Shown: piece by piece, positions 17,362-24,934 of the stretch
Layout of the letters: every line of letters begins with the position of its first letter
Numbering within the stretch: position 1 is the stretch's first letter
Source: Methylococcus capsulatus
Lineage (GTDB): Bacteria > Pseudomonadota > Gammaproteobacteria > Methylococcales > Methylococcaceae
Length of the DNA: 64,000 nt
Reading direction: 5' to 3'
NCBI RefSeq assembly: GCF_036864975.1
Contig: NZ_CP104311.1
Coordinates: 2,209,513-2,273,512, forward strand
The notes under the pieces: generated by a model
The model's input: the letters and a program-made list of their open reading frames with translations, nothing else
Told to the model about the DNA's origin: nothing
Databases searched by the model: none
Position numbers and translations under genes: made by a program

Positions 17362-18351
17362 ATGGAAGCCAAAGCCCGCATCTACGTCGCCGGCCACCGC
17401 GGTATGGTCGGCAGCGCCATCGTCCGTTTGTTGCAGCGGCGTGGCCACACCGACATCCTGACCCGCACCCGCTCCGAGTTGGATCTCACAGACCAGGCCG
17501 CCGTCCGCGCTTTTTTCCAGGCTGAAAAGCCGGACCAGGTGTATGTCGCCGCCGCCAAAGTCGGCGGCATTCATGCCAACAACACCTATCCCGCTGAGTT
17601 CCTCTACCAGAACCTGATGATCGAGGCCAACCTCATTCACGAGGCTTGGCGCGCGGGCGTGCAAAAGCTGCTGTTTCTGGGTTCCAGTTGCATTTACCCC
17701 AAGTTTGCGCCGCAACCGATGGGTGAGGATGCATTGCTCACCGGCACGCTGGAGCCTACCAACGAGCCCTACGCCATCGCCAAGATTGCCGGCATCAAGC
17801 TCTGCGAGTCCTACAACCGCCAGTACGGCACCGACTATCGCAGTGCCATGCCGACCAACCTCTACGGCCCCGGCGACAATTACCACCCGGAAAACAGCCA
17901 TGTGATCCCGGCACTCCTGCGGCGTTTTCACGAAGCCAAAGTCAGCGGTGCACCTAACGTCGTGATCTGGGGCAGCGGCACCCCCCGGCGGGAGTTCCTC
18001 CATGTGGATGACCTGGCCGAGGCCTGTCTTCATATCATGGGTCTCGACAAGGCGGTCTATGACGGTTGTACGGAACCCATGCAAAGCCATCTCAACGTCG
18101 GTACCGGTGAAGACATCACCATCCGGGAACTGGCCGAACTCATCGGTGAAATCACTGGTTTTTCGGGAGACATCATGTTCGACACCACCAAGCCCGACGG
18201 CACGCCGCGCAAACTGCTGAATGTCCAACGGCTGGCCGCCTGCGGATGGCAGGCCCAAATTCCCTTGCGCGAAGGGCTCGAACAAACCTACAAGGCGTTC
18301 CTGGCCGAGACCGGTCAGTCTTCGACAATGGCTACTTCGTCACGTGGCTGA
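17362..18351 (+). CDS. fcl: GDP-L-fucose synthase
   Basis: Epimerase-reductase that converts the Gmd product to GDP-L-fucose. Motifs: [47 protein letters not shown], and catalytic [20 protein letters not shown], with [14 protein letters not shown] and [19 protein letters not shown]. Length of 329 residues is slightly above the family norm because of a short C-terminal tail. Together with gmd it implies a fucose-type (or derived 6-deoxyhexose) sugar in the EPS. Confidence 0.97.
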   Translation: MEAKARIYVAGHRGMVGSAIVRLLQRRGHTDILTRTRSELDLTDQAAVRAFFQAEKPDQVYVAAAKVGGIHANNTYPAEFLYQNLMIEANLIHEAWRAGVQKLLFLGSSCIYPKFAPQPMGEDALLTGTLEPTNEPYAIAKIAGIKLCESYNRQYGTDYRSAMPTNLYGPGDNYHPENSHVIPALLRRFHEAKVSGAPNVVIWGSGTPRREFLHVDDLAEACLHIMGLDKAVYDGCTEPMQSHLNVGTGEDITIRELAELIGEITGFSGDIMFDTTKPDGTPRKLLNVQRLAACGWQAQIPLREGLEQTYKAFLAETGQSSTMATSSRG

Positions 18352-18415
18352 TGACCGTTGAATCCGATATCTTAGGTCAAGATAGGGTTTTCCCAGGAAT
18401 TTCCGGACTGACGTC

Positions 18416-18982
18416 ATGAGTGTCGCGTTAAGGTTATACGAGCAGCTCACGGAAGCGCCCGATGAAAAATCGCGGGCGCGAGCCATTGCGGAGGCACTGG
18501 AGCAGCTCGAAGATCGCTACCCTCAAATCAAAGATGTGGCCACTGCGCCCCAGCTGCAGGAAACTGAGCTGCGCCTGCAGAAGGAGATCGAAAAAATCCG
18601 GCTGGAGGTCAAGGAAACCGAACTGCGATTGCAGAAAGAGACGGAGCAGGCGCGGCTTGCTATCCACGAAGTCGAAGGCAAACTGCGGAAAGAGATCGAG
18701 CAAGTCCGGTTGGAAATCCACGAAGTGGAAGGCAAACTGCGGAAAGAGATCGAGCAAGTCCGGTTGGAAATCCGTGAAGTCGAAGGCAAACTGCGGAAAG
18801 AGATCGAGCAGGTCCGGTTGGAAATCCGCGAAGTCGAAAGCCGGTTGCAGAAGGATATCCGGCAGATCGAGGTCAAGATCGAAAAGACCCGTTCTGACTT
18901 GGTGCGTTGGGTGGTGGGCGTGGGACTGCTGCAGTCGAGCCTGATCATCGGCGTGCTCCTGAAAATCGCCCACCTGATTTGA
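18416..18982 (+). CDS. Coiled-coil protein with 18-residue repeats and C-terminal membrane segment
   Basis: A 188-residue protein resembling the DUF1640/CCDC90 group. After a short N-terminal helix it carries six consecutive 18-residue units (EVEGKLRKEIEQVRLEIH type) at about residues 49-156, predicted as a long continuous coiled coil. A C-terminal hydrophobic segment (WVVGVGLLQSSLIIGVLLKI) should anchor it in the inner membrane. Function is unknown. The repeats are nearly identical at DNA level (54 bp each), so the unit number is probably variable. Confidence 0.7.
   Translation: MSVALRLYEQLTEAPDEKSRARAIAEALEQLEDRYPQIKDVATAPQLQETELRLQKEIEKIRLEVKETELRLQKETEQARLAIHEVEGKLRKEIEQVRLEIHEVEGKLRKEIEQVRLEIREVEGKLRKEIEQVRLEIREVESRLQKDIRQIEVKIEKTRSDLVRWVVGVGLLQSSLIIGVLLKIAHLI
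18560..18883 (+). repeat. Six 54-bp tandem repeats within the coiled-coil gene
   Basis: Units start at 18560, 18614, 18668, 18722, 18776 and 18830. Units three to five are almost identical in DNA (same EVEGKLRKEIEQVRLEI peptide), while the first two and the last are more diverged. The pattern indicates recent unit duplication in the middle of the array. Confidence 0.8.
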
Positions 18983-19037
18983 TCGAGCGCAACCTTGCCG
19001 CCCGCCGGAGCCAGGCGAGAGAATCGTAAGTCGGAAA

Positions 19038-19190
19038 ATGCATAGCCGTGCGCGGCTTGATCTCTCCTGCGCGCGTACCGACGAAAGCCGGCGCACTGGA
19101 GATATCGACCTGTATGTGACCGGCAATCCGGCCCATTTCGGCCGCTATGCGGGCAACGATGCCCGCGCACGGGGCTTCGCGATGCGGTGA
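19038..19190 (+). pseudogene. Possible MNT-type nucleotidyltransferase relic
   Basis: The plus strand reads CARTDESRRTGDIDLYVTG, which matches the GSRADDSxRGGDIDLLI signature of small MntA-like nucleotidyltransferases (compare the intact gene at 21919). There is no start codon, the GS motif is eroded and a stop follows shortly. I read it as an eroded fragment; the match is short. Confidence 0.35.
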
Positions 19191-19204
19191 CGACGCCTCA
19201 TCTT

Positions 19205-19345
19205 CACGCTCAGCAAGTTCAACGACCGGTCGCACTCGACCCGCGCCTGCAAACGACGCTGACGTCGGGGTGGGAGGCGATCCTGGTAGACCCGCGCAAA
19301 GACCCGCTTGTTACCGCTGGATGACCTGCTCGCGGTCACCCAAGA
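19205..19345 (+). pseudogene. Decayed fragment of the IS481-type transposase
   Basis: This stretch aligns by eye with 30300-30440 of the IS481-type transposase gene: shared blocks are TTCAACGACCGGTCGC, GCGCCTGCAAAC with ACGCTGAC, CTGCGCAAAA/CCCGCGCAAAGACCC and CTGGATGACC with GCTCGC. Several small deletions destroy the frame. An old copy of the same element once lay here, on the flank of the accessory patch. Confidence 0.6.
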
Positions 19346-19742
19346 GCCCTCACCGATTGCCAGAAAGACCGGCGTACCCCTCCAAACCATGCCGTATTCC
19401 CGGCAAGCCCAAAGCCTCCCATTGCCGCAAACCTCGTAGAAGCGGCTCAGCCGCGAAACTCACATTTCCCCGGCAACTCAACCACCCGAGAAATGTTTCC
19501 GAAGCACCCTTGCCATCCCATTTCGGCCAGCTATGCTTACCGTTCAAGTGTTGAACATGATGCGAGGCGCCAATGCTGTCGACTATTCCAGCCAACAGAC
19601 TTCCAACTCTGTCAGCGGCTGCTTCTCCCGCTGAGCCAGCCCACTGAGTCGTGAACGAAGCACCGGCCTCCTCTGGAAGATTGCGGAATCACCATCCCAT
19701 CCAAGAACTTCCCATCCGTTTCGCGTGCGTCTGAGCCGTCCA
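19346..19742. other. Non-coding spacer
   Basis: No gene is supported. It contains a REP-like palindrome at 19436-19457 (GTAGAAGCGGCTCAGCCGCG), related to 22801-22823. The rest shows only short frames without recognisable features. Confidence 0.4.
19436..19457. repeat. REP-like palindromic repeat
   Basis: Sequence of the form GTAGnAGCGGCTnAGCCGCGA, a palindrome with GCGGCT/AGCCGC arms, typical of dispersed proteobacterial REP elements. A relative occurs at 22801-22823 (TGTGGGAGCGGCTCCCCCGC). Confidence 0.45.
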
Positions 19743-20035
19743 ATGAATCCTCACAACATCCGCATTGCTATCATCGGTCTAGGCTACGTCGGTTTGCCGG
19801 TCGCCGTGCAATTCGGCAAGCATTTCTCCATCATTGGTTTCGACCTCAAGCAGGCCGGTATCGACATCCTTGAACAATCCCGAGCCGGACAGTACGATGC
19901 CATCGTCCTGACCGTCGCCCATGACGAGTTCCGCCAGCAGGTCGCCGCCGCCATCCGCGCCACAGCCGTCCCATCGCCGTGCTGTACGATGTCAAACACC
20001 TGTTTCCGGCACATCGGGTCGACGAACGGTTGTGA
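19743..20035 (+). pseudogene. Internally deleted UDP-sugar / nucleotide-sugar dehydrogenase
   Basis: The N-terminal Rossmann motif RIAIIGLGYVGLPVAVQFGK of UDP-N-acetylglucosamine/galactosamine dehydrogenase is present, but after FDLK the sequence jumps to the C-terminal domain: YDAIVLTVAHDEFRQ, then after a frame change IAVLYDVKHLFPAHRVDERL and TGA. The intact enzymes are about 420 residues; here some 300 residues of the middle are gone. It was probably part of the EPS sugar-nucleotide gene set next to gmd/fcl. The stop overlaps the GTG start of the next gene. Confidence 0.8.
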
Positions 20036-20862
20036 AGACCGATACCCTGTTTCATGAACTCTTTCGTCAATGGCCGGCTCTGGCCCTTGACTTGGCCGGC
20101 CTCGACCCTGGCCGGGCGGAGCATTACCGCTTCCGGTCCGAAGAGCTCAAGCAGGCCGCTTTCCGGCTTGATGGTGTGCTGGCGCCGATCGAAGACAACG
20201 ACGACCCTTATGTTTTCATCGAAGCCCAGTTTCAGCCCGACGACACGCTGTATCGCCGCCTGTTTGCCGAAATCTTCCTCTACCTGCAACGGCTGGCGCA
20301 TCCCCGCGAATGGCGTGCTCTGGTCTTGTATCCCAGCGCCGGCACCGAGCGCATTCCACGCGGTTACGCCAATCTACTGAGTTTGCCGGAAGTGCAGCGA
20401 GTAGACCTCAGCGTCCTCAGTGGGCAAGATAGCGAAACCCCGGGTTGGGATTTGTTGCGGCTGATCATCGACGACACCGACGTCGCACTGGCCCGTGCCG
20501 CCGGCATGATCCAGCGGCCAATCCAGGACCTGGAACTGCTCAACTTCATCGAAACCGTACTGATCTACAAACTACCGCGCAGCAGCCGCGAGGAGATACA
20601 AGCCATGCTGGGCATTACCGACATCGATCTCAAGCAAACCCGCTTTTACCAGGAAGTTCTCGCCGAAGGACGTCAGGAAGGACGTCAGGAAGGGCGCCAA
20701 ATGGGGGAAGCGCTGGTATTGCGCAGGTTACTCATCCGCCGCTTCGGGCCTTTGCCGGAGTGGGTCGAACAGCGCATCCGGCAGGCGCCGCCCGAACAAC
20801 TGGAAGCCTGGGCCGAACATCTGCTGGACGCGGAAAGCCTCCCCGCAGTATTCGAGACCTGA
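20032..20862 (+). CDS. Rpn/DUF2887 family PD-(D/E)XK nuclease-like protein
   Basis: A 276-residue protein of the Rpn/DUF2887 group (recombination-promoting nuclease or putative transposase type). The catalytic-like core is FRLDGVLAPIEDNDDPYVFIEAQFQ (D...ExQ pattern) near residues 38-65, followed by LLNFIETVLIYKLPRSSREEIQAMLG. A QEGRQEGRQ linker precedes a C-terminal module LLIRRFGPLPEWVEQRI...LEAWAEHLLDAESL that is common to this family. Start GTG 20032 overlaps the preceding TGA. The family is mobile and frequently duplicated; a biological role is not established. Confidence 0.8.
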   Translation: MKTDTLFHELFRQWPALALDLAGLDPGRAEHYRFRSEELKQAAFRLDGVLAPIEDNDDPYVFIEAQFQPDDTLYRRLFAEIFLYLQRLAHPREWRALVLYPSAGTERIPRGYANLLSLPEVQRVDLSVLSGQDSETPGWDLLRLIIDDTDVALARAAGMIQRPIQDLELLNFIETVLIYKLPRSSREEIQAMLGITDIDLKQTRFYQEVLAEGRQEGRQEGRQMGEALVLRRLLIRRFGPLPEWVEQRIRQAPPEQLEAWAEHLLDAESLPAVFET

Positions 20863-20919
20863 AAAGCGGGCCGTCATCGGTGAACTGCCCCGTCCCATTG
20901 CCGAATCGGACCCGCCGGC

Positions 20920-21909
20920 ATGACCATGCATGACGGATCGTACAAGCACATCTTTTCCCACGCACCAATCGTGGAAGACCTGCTGCGCGGCTTCGTGCAT
21001 GAAGACTGGGTGTCGCAGATCGACTACGGCAGCCTGGAGAAGGTGAGTGGCAGCTATGTCACCGACGACCTGCGCGAACGGGAAGACGACATCATCTGGC
21101 GGGTGAGGCTCGAGGACGACTGGCTGTATATCTACCTGCTCATCGAATTCCAAAGCCGCAGTGACCCCTGGATGGCGCTACGCATCCTGGTGTATACCGG
21201 CCTACTGTATCAAGACCTGGTCAAAAGCGGCCAGATCGTGGCGCCGAACAGACTGCCCCCGACCTTTCCCGTCGTGATATACAACGGCGAAAGCCCCTGG
21301 CGGGCCGCCTGCGAAGTGGCGGAACTGATCGAGCCGGCGGGCCTCAGCGCCTGGCGCCCCAGTCAGCGCTACTTCCTGCTGGACGAAGGGCGGGTGAGCG
21401 AACCCGAATTGGCGGAAGCGGACAACACGCTGGCCGAGATCATCCGGCTGGAAGCCAGCCCGGAACCCGAAGCCATGCGCCAAATCATCGGCCGGCTGAC
21501 CCAACGGCTGAGGGAGCCCCGTTATGATAGCCTGCGGCGGGCGTTAGTCGTCTGGATCAACCGAGTGGTCCTCAAACGGCTCGTGCCGGCTGAAAGCATT
21601 CCCGAAGCAACCGAATTACAGGAGATCGATACCATGCTCGCCGAACGCGTTGTCGAATGGACCGAAAAGTGGAAGCGGGAAGGACTTCAGCAAGGACGTC
21701 AGGAAGGACGTCAGGAAGGAATTCAGGAAGGCCGAACCCAAGGCGAAATCGCGCTATTGCGCCGGCAACTGACCCGCCGCTTCGGCCCCCTGCCGGCGTG
21801 GGCGGAGGCCCGGCTGGCCCAGGCCAGCACCGACCAGTGCGAAGCCTGGGCGGACCGGCTGCTGGAAGCCGGCAGTTTGGAAGACGTACTGGGTTCCTCG
21901 GTCGAGTGA
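20920..21909 (+). CDS. Rpn family recombination-promoting nuclease / putative transposase
   Basis: A 329-residue Rpn-type protein. The PD-(D/E)XK core is visible as DGSYKHIFSHAPIVEDLL at the N-terminus, DDIIWRVRLEDDWLYIYLLIEFQS (D...E-x-Q) and FPVVIYNGESPW. A GRQEGRQEGIQEG linker joins a C-terminal RRFGPLPAWAEARL module shared with the gene just upstream. RpnA-type proteins of E. coli show DNA endonuclease and recombination activity; that is family knowledge, not shown here. A partial copy lies at 23196. Confidence 0.85.
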   Translation: MTMHDGSYKHIFSHAPIVEDLLRGFVHEDWVSQIDYGSLEKVSGSYVTDDLREREDDIIWRVRLEDDWLYIYLLIEFQSRSDPWMALRILVYTGLLYQDLVKSGQIVAPNRLPPTFPVVIYNGESPWRAACEVAELIEPAGLSAWRPSQRYFLLDEGRVSEPELAEADNTLAEIIRLEASPEPEAMRQIIGRLTQRLREPRYDSLRRALVVWINRVVLKRLVPAESIPEATELQEIDTMLAERVVEWTEKWKREGLQQGRQEGRQEGIQEGRTQGEIALLRRQLTRRFGPLPAWAEARLAQASTDQCEAWADRLLEAGSLEDVLGSSVE

Positions 21910-21918
21910 ATACATCAC

Positions 21919-22218
21919 ATGCGACTAACCCCCGTACAAATCCAAACCACCAAAACGACGGTAAATCGCGTGCTTGGCGTGCCGAACCGAATATGGCTGT
22001 TCGGTTCGCGCGCCGATGACAGCCAGCGGGGAGGCGATATCGACCTGCTGATAGAAACTGACGCGGTGCTTCCCAACCGAGCCGAGGCGCTCTGCCGCCT
22101 GCACGGCGCCTTGATCATGGCCTTGGGCGACCGTAAGCTGGATATCGTATTGAAAGACGCCCGCACGGAGGAAGCTCCCATTTTCGAGATTGCGCGACGC
22201 ACCGGGGTCATTCTGTGA
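21919..22218 (+). CDS. MntA-type nucleotidyltransferase antitoxin
   Basis: A 99-residue minimal nucleotidyltransferase with the signature LFGSRADDSQRGGDIDLLIE (GSx9DxD) near residues 29-48 and RKLDIVLKDA providing the third acidic residue. In the HepT/MntA system this enzyme AMPylates the HEPN toxin to silence it. It overlaps the downstream HEPN gene by 4 nt, the standard arrangement of the pair. Confidence 0.85.
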   Translation: MRLTPVQIQTTKTTVNRVLGVPNRIWLFGSRADDSQRGGDIDLLIETDAVLPNRAEALCRLHGALIMALGDRKLDIVLKDARTEEAPIFEIARRTGVIL

Positions 22219-22724
22219 GTTTGAAATTCCTGCCGGAGCACGTGGAAAAAGCCCGGCTTGCCTTGGAACTGGCAAAAAGGGAAGCAGCGCACCTTGCCTA
22301 CACCCATCGCACCTTGTTTGCCCAAGCGATCGATCTGCAATGGGTGCAATCGCTTACCGAGCGCGAAGATTTGGCGGAAAAGATCGATGCCTTCGTCAGC
22401 AGATTTGGCCGGCTGCAGGACCACATAGGGGAAAAACTCATTCCCCGTTTCGCAGCATTGCTGGGTGAATCGCCAAAATCTTTACTCGATGTACTGGCTT
22501 ATGCAGAGAAAATCGGCTGGCTGGACAGTGCCGAAGCATTCATTGGCGCGAGAAAACTCAGGAACCTGCTGGTACATGAATGCATGGTGGATGCTGAGCT
22601 ATTCCTTGAAGCGCTAAGGGCGGCTGATGGCAAGACCCGAATGCTGATGGATGTGGTCGCCAGGATAGAACGACAGGCCGAAACGCTGGGTCTGGGCAAA
22701 GCCCTGCAAGGTTCGCCCGAATGA
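22215..22724 (+). CDS. HepT-like HEPN toxin with altered RX4HXY motif
   Basis: A 169-residue HEPN-domain protein, predicted all-helical, that pairs with the upstream MntA-like gene. HEPN toxins of this group are RNases whose active site is RX4HXY. Here the motif reads RNLLVHEC (near residue 119), so Arg and His are kept but the Tyr, which is the residue AMPylated by MntA in the characterised system, is Cys (codon TGC). The remainder, including FGRLQDHIGEKLIPRF, is typical. Either regulation differs or the pair is decaying. Confidence 0.8.
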   Translation: MSLKFLPEHVEKARLALELAKREAAHLAYTHRTLFAQAIDLQWVQSLTEREDLAEKIDAFVSRFGRLQDHIGEKLIPRFAALLGESPKSLLDVLAYAEKIGWLDSAEAFIGARKLRNLLVHECMVDAELFLEALRAADGKTRMLMDVVARIERQAETLGLGKALQGSPE

Positions 22725-22800
22725 ATCGACCGGAGGTCAAAATCTCCGGAATTTTCGGAAGCAAATCGCGGCATGGCCGTTCCCGCTCCGGGGGGTTGAC

Positions 22801-22823
22801 TGTGGGAGCGGCTCCCCCGCGAA
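22801..22823. repeat. REP-like palindromic repeat
   Basis: TGTGGGAGCGGCTCCCCCGC and three further bases, a GGGAGCGGCTCCC palindrome. It sits at the junction between the HepT gene and the duplicated Rpn fragments. Confidence 0.45.
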
Positions 22824-22867
22824 GTTCCTCGCCGGGCGAAGACCTGGGACGAGAGCCAATTCCGATC

Positions 22868-23138
22868 ACAGGAGATCGATACCATGCTCGCCGAACGCGT
22901 TGTCGAATGAACCGAAAAGTGGAAGCGGGAAGGACTTCAGCAGGGACTGCAGCAAGGGTTTCAGCAGGGAATAGCCCAAGGCGAAATCACGCTGTTGCGC
23001 CGGCAATTGACCCGCCGCTTCGGGCCTTTGCCGGAGTGGGTCGAACAGCGCATCCGGCAGGCGCCGCCCGAACAACTGGAAGCCTGGGCCGAACATCTGC
23101 TGGACGCGGAAAGCCTCCCCGCGGTATTCGAGACCTGA
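22868..23138 (+). pseudogene. Chimeric C-terminal fragment of Rpn-type genes
   Basis: 22868-22942 repeats 21618-21692 of the 329-residue Rpn gene almost exactly, except that a TGG codon is now TGA at 22908-22910, ending the frame. From 23012 the sequence instead repeats the C-terminal end of the other Rpn gene (20736 onward). The fragment therefore fuses pieces of two different genes and keeps only the QQGLQQGFQQG linker and the RRFGPLPEWVEQRI module. Confidence 0.8.
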
Positions 23139-23405
23139 AAAGCGGGCCGTCATCGGTGAACTGCCTCGTCCCATTGCCGAACCGGACCCGCCGGCATGAC
23201 CATGCATGACGGATCGTACAAGCACATCTTTTCCCACGCACCAATCGTGGAAGACCTGCTGCGCGGCTTTGTGCATGAAGACTGGGTGTCGCAGATCGAC
23301 TACGGCAGCCTGGAGAAGGTGAGTGGCAGCTATGTCACCGACGACCTGCGCGAACGGGAAGACGACATCATCTGGCGGGTGAGGCTCGAGGACGACTGGC
23401 TGTAT
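23012..23405 (+). repeat. 394-bp direct repeat of 20736-21129
   Basis: Bases 23012-23405 match 20736-21129 at a constant offset of 2276 with only a few substitutions (for example CTCGTCCC versus CCCGTCCC). The repeat covers the last part of the DUF2887-type gene, the spacer and the first 70 codons of the Rpn gene. Together with the 75-bp repeat at 22868 it shows that this patch grew by segmental duplication. Confidence 0.85.
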
Positions 23406-23537
23406 GTCTGTCTGTTACGTCCCGGACGAGGGCTAACGCGCCAATCAGCGCAGCGCGGTTCAAAAAAAGCGCCCGGTGGCGCGATAAACCCGCTCAAGCT
23501 AGGCGGAACACGGATTCCGGTATATGATTCGTCGTAA
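23196..23537 (+). pseudogene. Truncated 5' copy of the Rpn family gene
   Basis: The first 70 residues are the same as those of the gene at 20920 (MTMHDGSYKHIFSHAPIVED onward). Homology stops abruptly after DDWLY at 23405, before the catalytic IEFQS motif, and the frame then runs through unrelated sequence to 23537. It cannot encode an active nuclease. Confidence 0.85.
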
Positions 23538-23627
23538 TATCGATACCTGCGCCATAGTTTGGACTAGGTGTTTCCGATATCATTCCCATGCCAATCCGTT
23601 TTGATTTGACAATTCAAGGAGGCAACC

Positions 23628-24833
23628 ATGAAAGTTTTAGTACTTGGCGGCGACGGTTTCTGCGGCTGGCCTACCAGTCTGCACCTGTCTGCTCTCGGTC
23701 ACGAGGTAGCTATCGTAGATAACCTTTCGCGCCGCAAAATCGACATTGAGCTGGAATGCGATTCCCTGACCCCGATACGCCCCATGGGCGAGCGCTTGCA
23801 GGTTTGGAAAGATGTCTCCGGAAAAACCATCGCATTTCACAATTTCGACGTGGCGGTTAACTACCAGCGCTTGCTGGACTTGCTCAAGGAATGGCGGCCC
23901 CAGGCCATCGTACACTTTGCCGAGCAGCGAGCTGCGCCGTATTCGATGAAGTCGAGCTGGCACAAGCGCTACACGGTCAGCAACAACCTCAACGCCACCA
24001 ACAACTTGCTGGCTGCTGTGGTCGAAAGCGGGCTGGACATTCACATCGCCCATCTCGGGACCATGGGTGTCTACGGTTATGGCACGGCGGGAATGAAGAT
24101 TCCTGAAGGTTATCTGCGGGTCAAGGTGGAAACCGACAATGGGGATCATGTTGAGAACGAAATCCTCTACCCGGCCAATCCAGGCAGCGTCTACCACATG
24201 ACCAAAACCCAGGACCAGCTCCTGTTCTTCTTCTACAATAAGAACGATCATGTGCGCATTACTGATCTACATCAGGGTATCGTCTGGGGCACGCAGACCG
24301 AGCAGACTAAGCTTGACGAACGGCTCATCAACCGATTTGACTATGATGGCGACTACGGTACCGTGCTGAACCGCTTTCTCATGCAAGCTGCCGTCGACTA
24401 TCCGCTCACCGTGCATGGCACTGGGGGACAAACCCGCGCCTTCATTCACATCCAGGACACTGTGCGCTGTATCCAGATCGCACTGGAGAATCCGCCCAGG
24501 TCCGGCGAGCGCGTGCAGATTTTCAACCAGATGACCGAGACCCATCGCGTGCGTGAGTTGGCCAAGATGATTGCGGATCGCACCGGCGTCAAAATCAACT
24601 ACCTCCCTAACCCGCGCAACGAGGCGGATGAAAACGATCTGCACGTCCAGAACGATCGCTTCCTGAGCCTTGGCTTGAATCCCATCACGCTAAATGATGG
24701 CTTGATGGAGGAAGTCACCGAAATCGCGCGCAAGTATGCGCACCGCTGCGATCGCAGCAAGATTCCGTGTGTGTCACTGTGGCGGCGGGCAGAGCAAGCA
24801 GTTGAAAACCTACCTGCTAGGGCAATTGTTTAG
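23628..24833 (+). CDS. sqdB: UDP-sulfoquinovose synthase-like NAD-dependent epimerase (SqdB type)
   Basis: A 401-residue extended SDR protein closely resembling SQD1/SqdB, which makes UDP-sulfoquinovose from UDP-glucose and sulfite. Motifs: VLVLGGDGFCGWPTSLHLS, NLSRRKID, HFAEQRAAPYSMKS, active-site region AHLGTMGVYGYGT and YHMTKTQDQLLFFFYNKND. At the N-terminus AAGGAGG (about 23617) gives a strong ribosome binding site for ATG 23628. In bacteria the gene serves either sulfolipid or sulfonated-polysaccharide synthesis; the neighbouring wzx/wzy genes favour an EPS role, but no sqdC/sqdX-like gene is visible. Confidence 0.88.
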   Translation: MKVLVLGGDGFCGWPTSLHLSALGHEVAIVDNLSRRKIDIELECDSLTPIRPMGERLQVWKDVSGKTIAFHNFDVAVNYQRLLDLLKEWRPQAIVHFAEQRAAPYSMKSSWHKRYTVSNNLNATNNLLAAVVESGLDIHIAHLGTMGVYGYGTAGMKIPEGYLRVKVETDNGDHVENEILYPANPGSVYHMTKTQDQLLFFFYNKNDHVRITDLHQGIVWGTQTEQTKLDERLINRFDYDGDYGTVLNRFLMQAAVDYPLTVHGTGGQTRAFIHIQDTVRCIQIALENPPRSGERVQIFNQMTETHRVRELAKMIADRTGVKINYLPNPRNEADENDLHVQNDRFLSLGLNPITLNDGLMEEVTEIARKYAHRCDRSKIPCVSLWRRAEQAVENLPARAIV

Positions 24834-24934
24834 AGGCGGACCTTCGGGTTGCTACGTGTCTAATAAGCACACGGCTTTCCATACGAAAGCCTGCGGAAGT
24901 TCACGGCCACATATTTGGAAGGGACCAGTTCAAG

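Noticed and set aside
18560..18883. Possible CRISPR or satellite array
   Set aside because: The 54-bp units are contiguous and in frame, coding for an 18-residue coiled-coil repeat.
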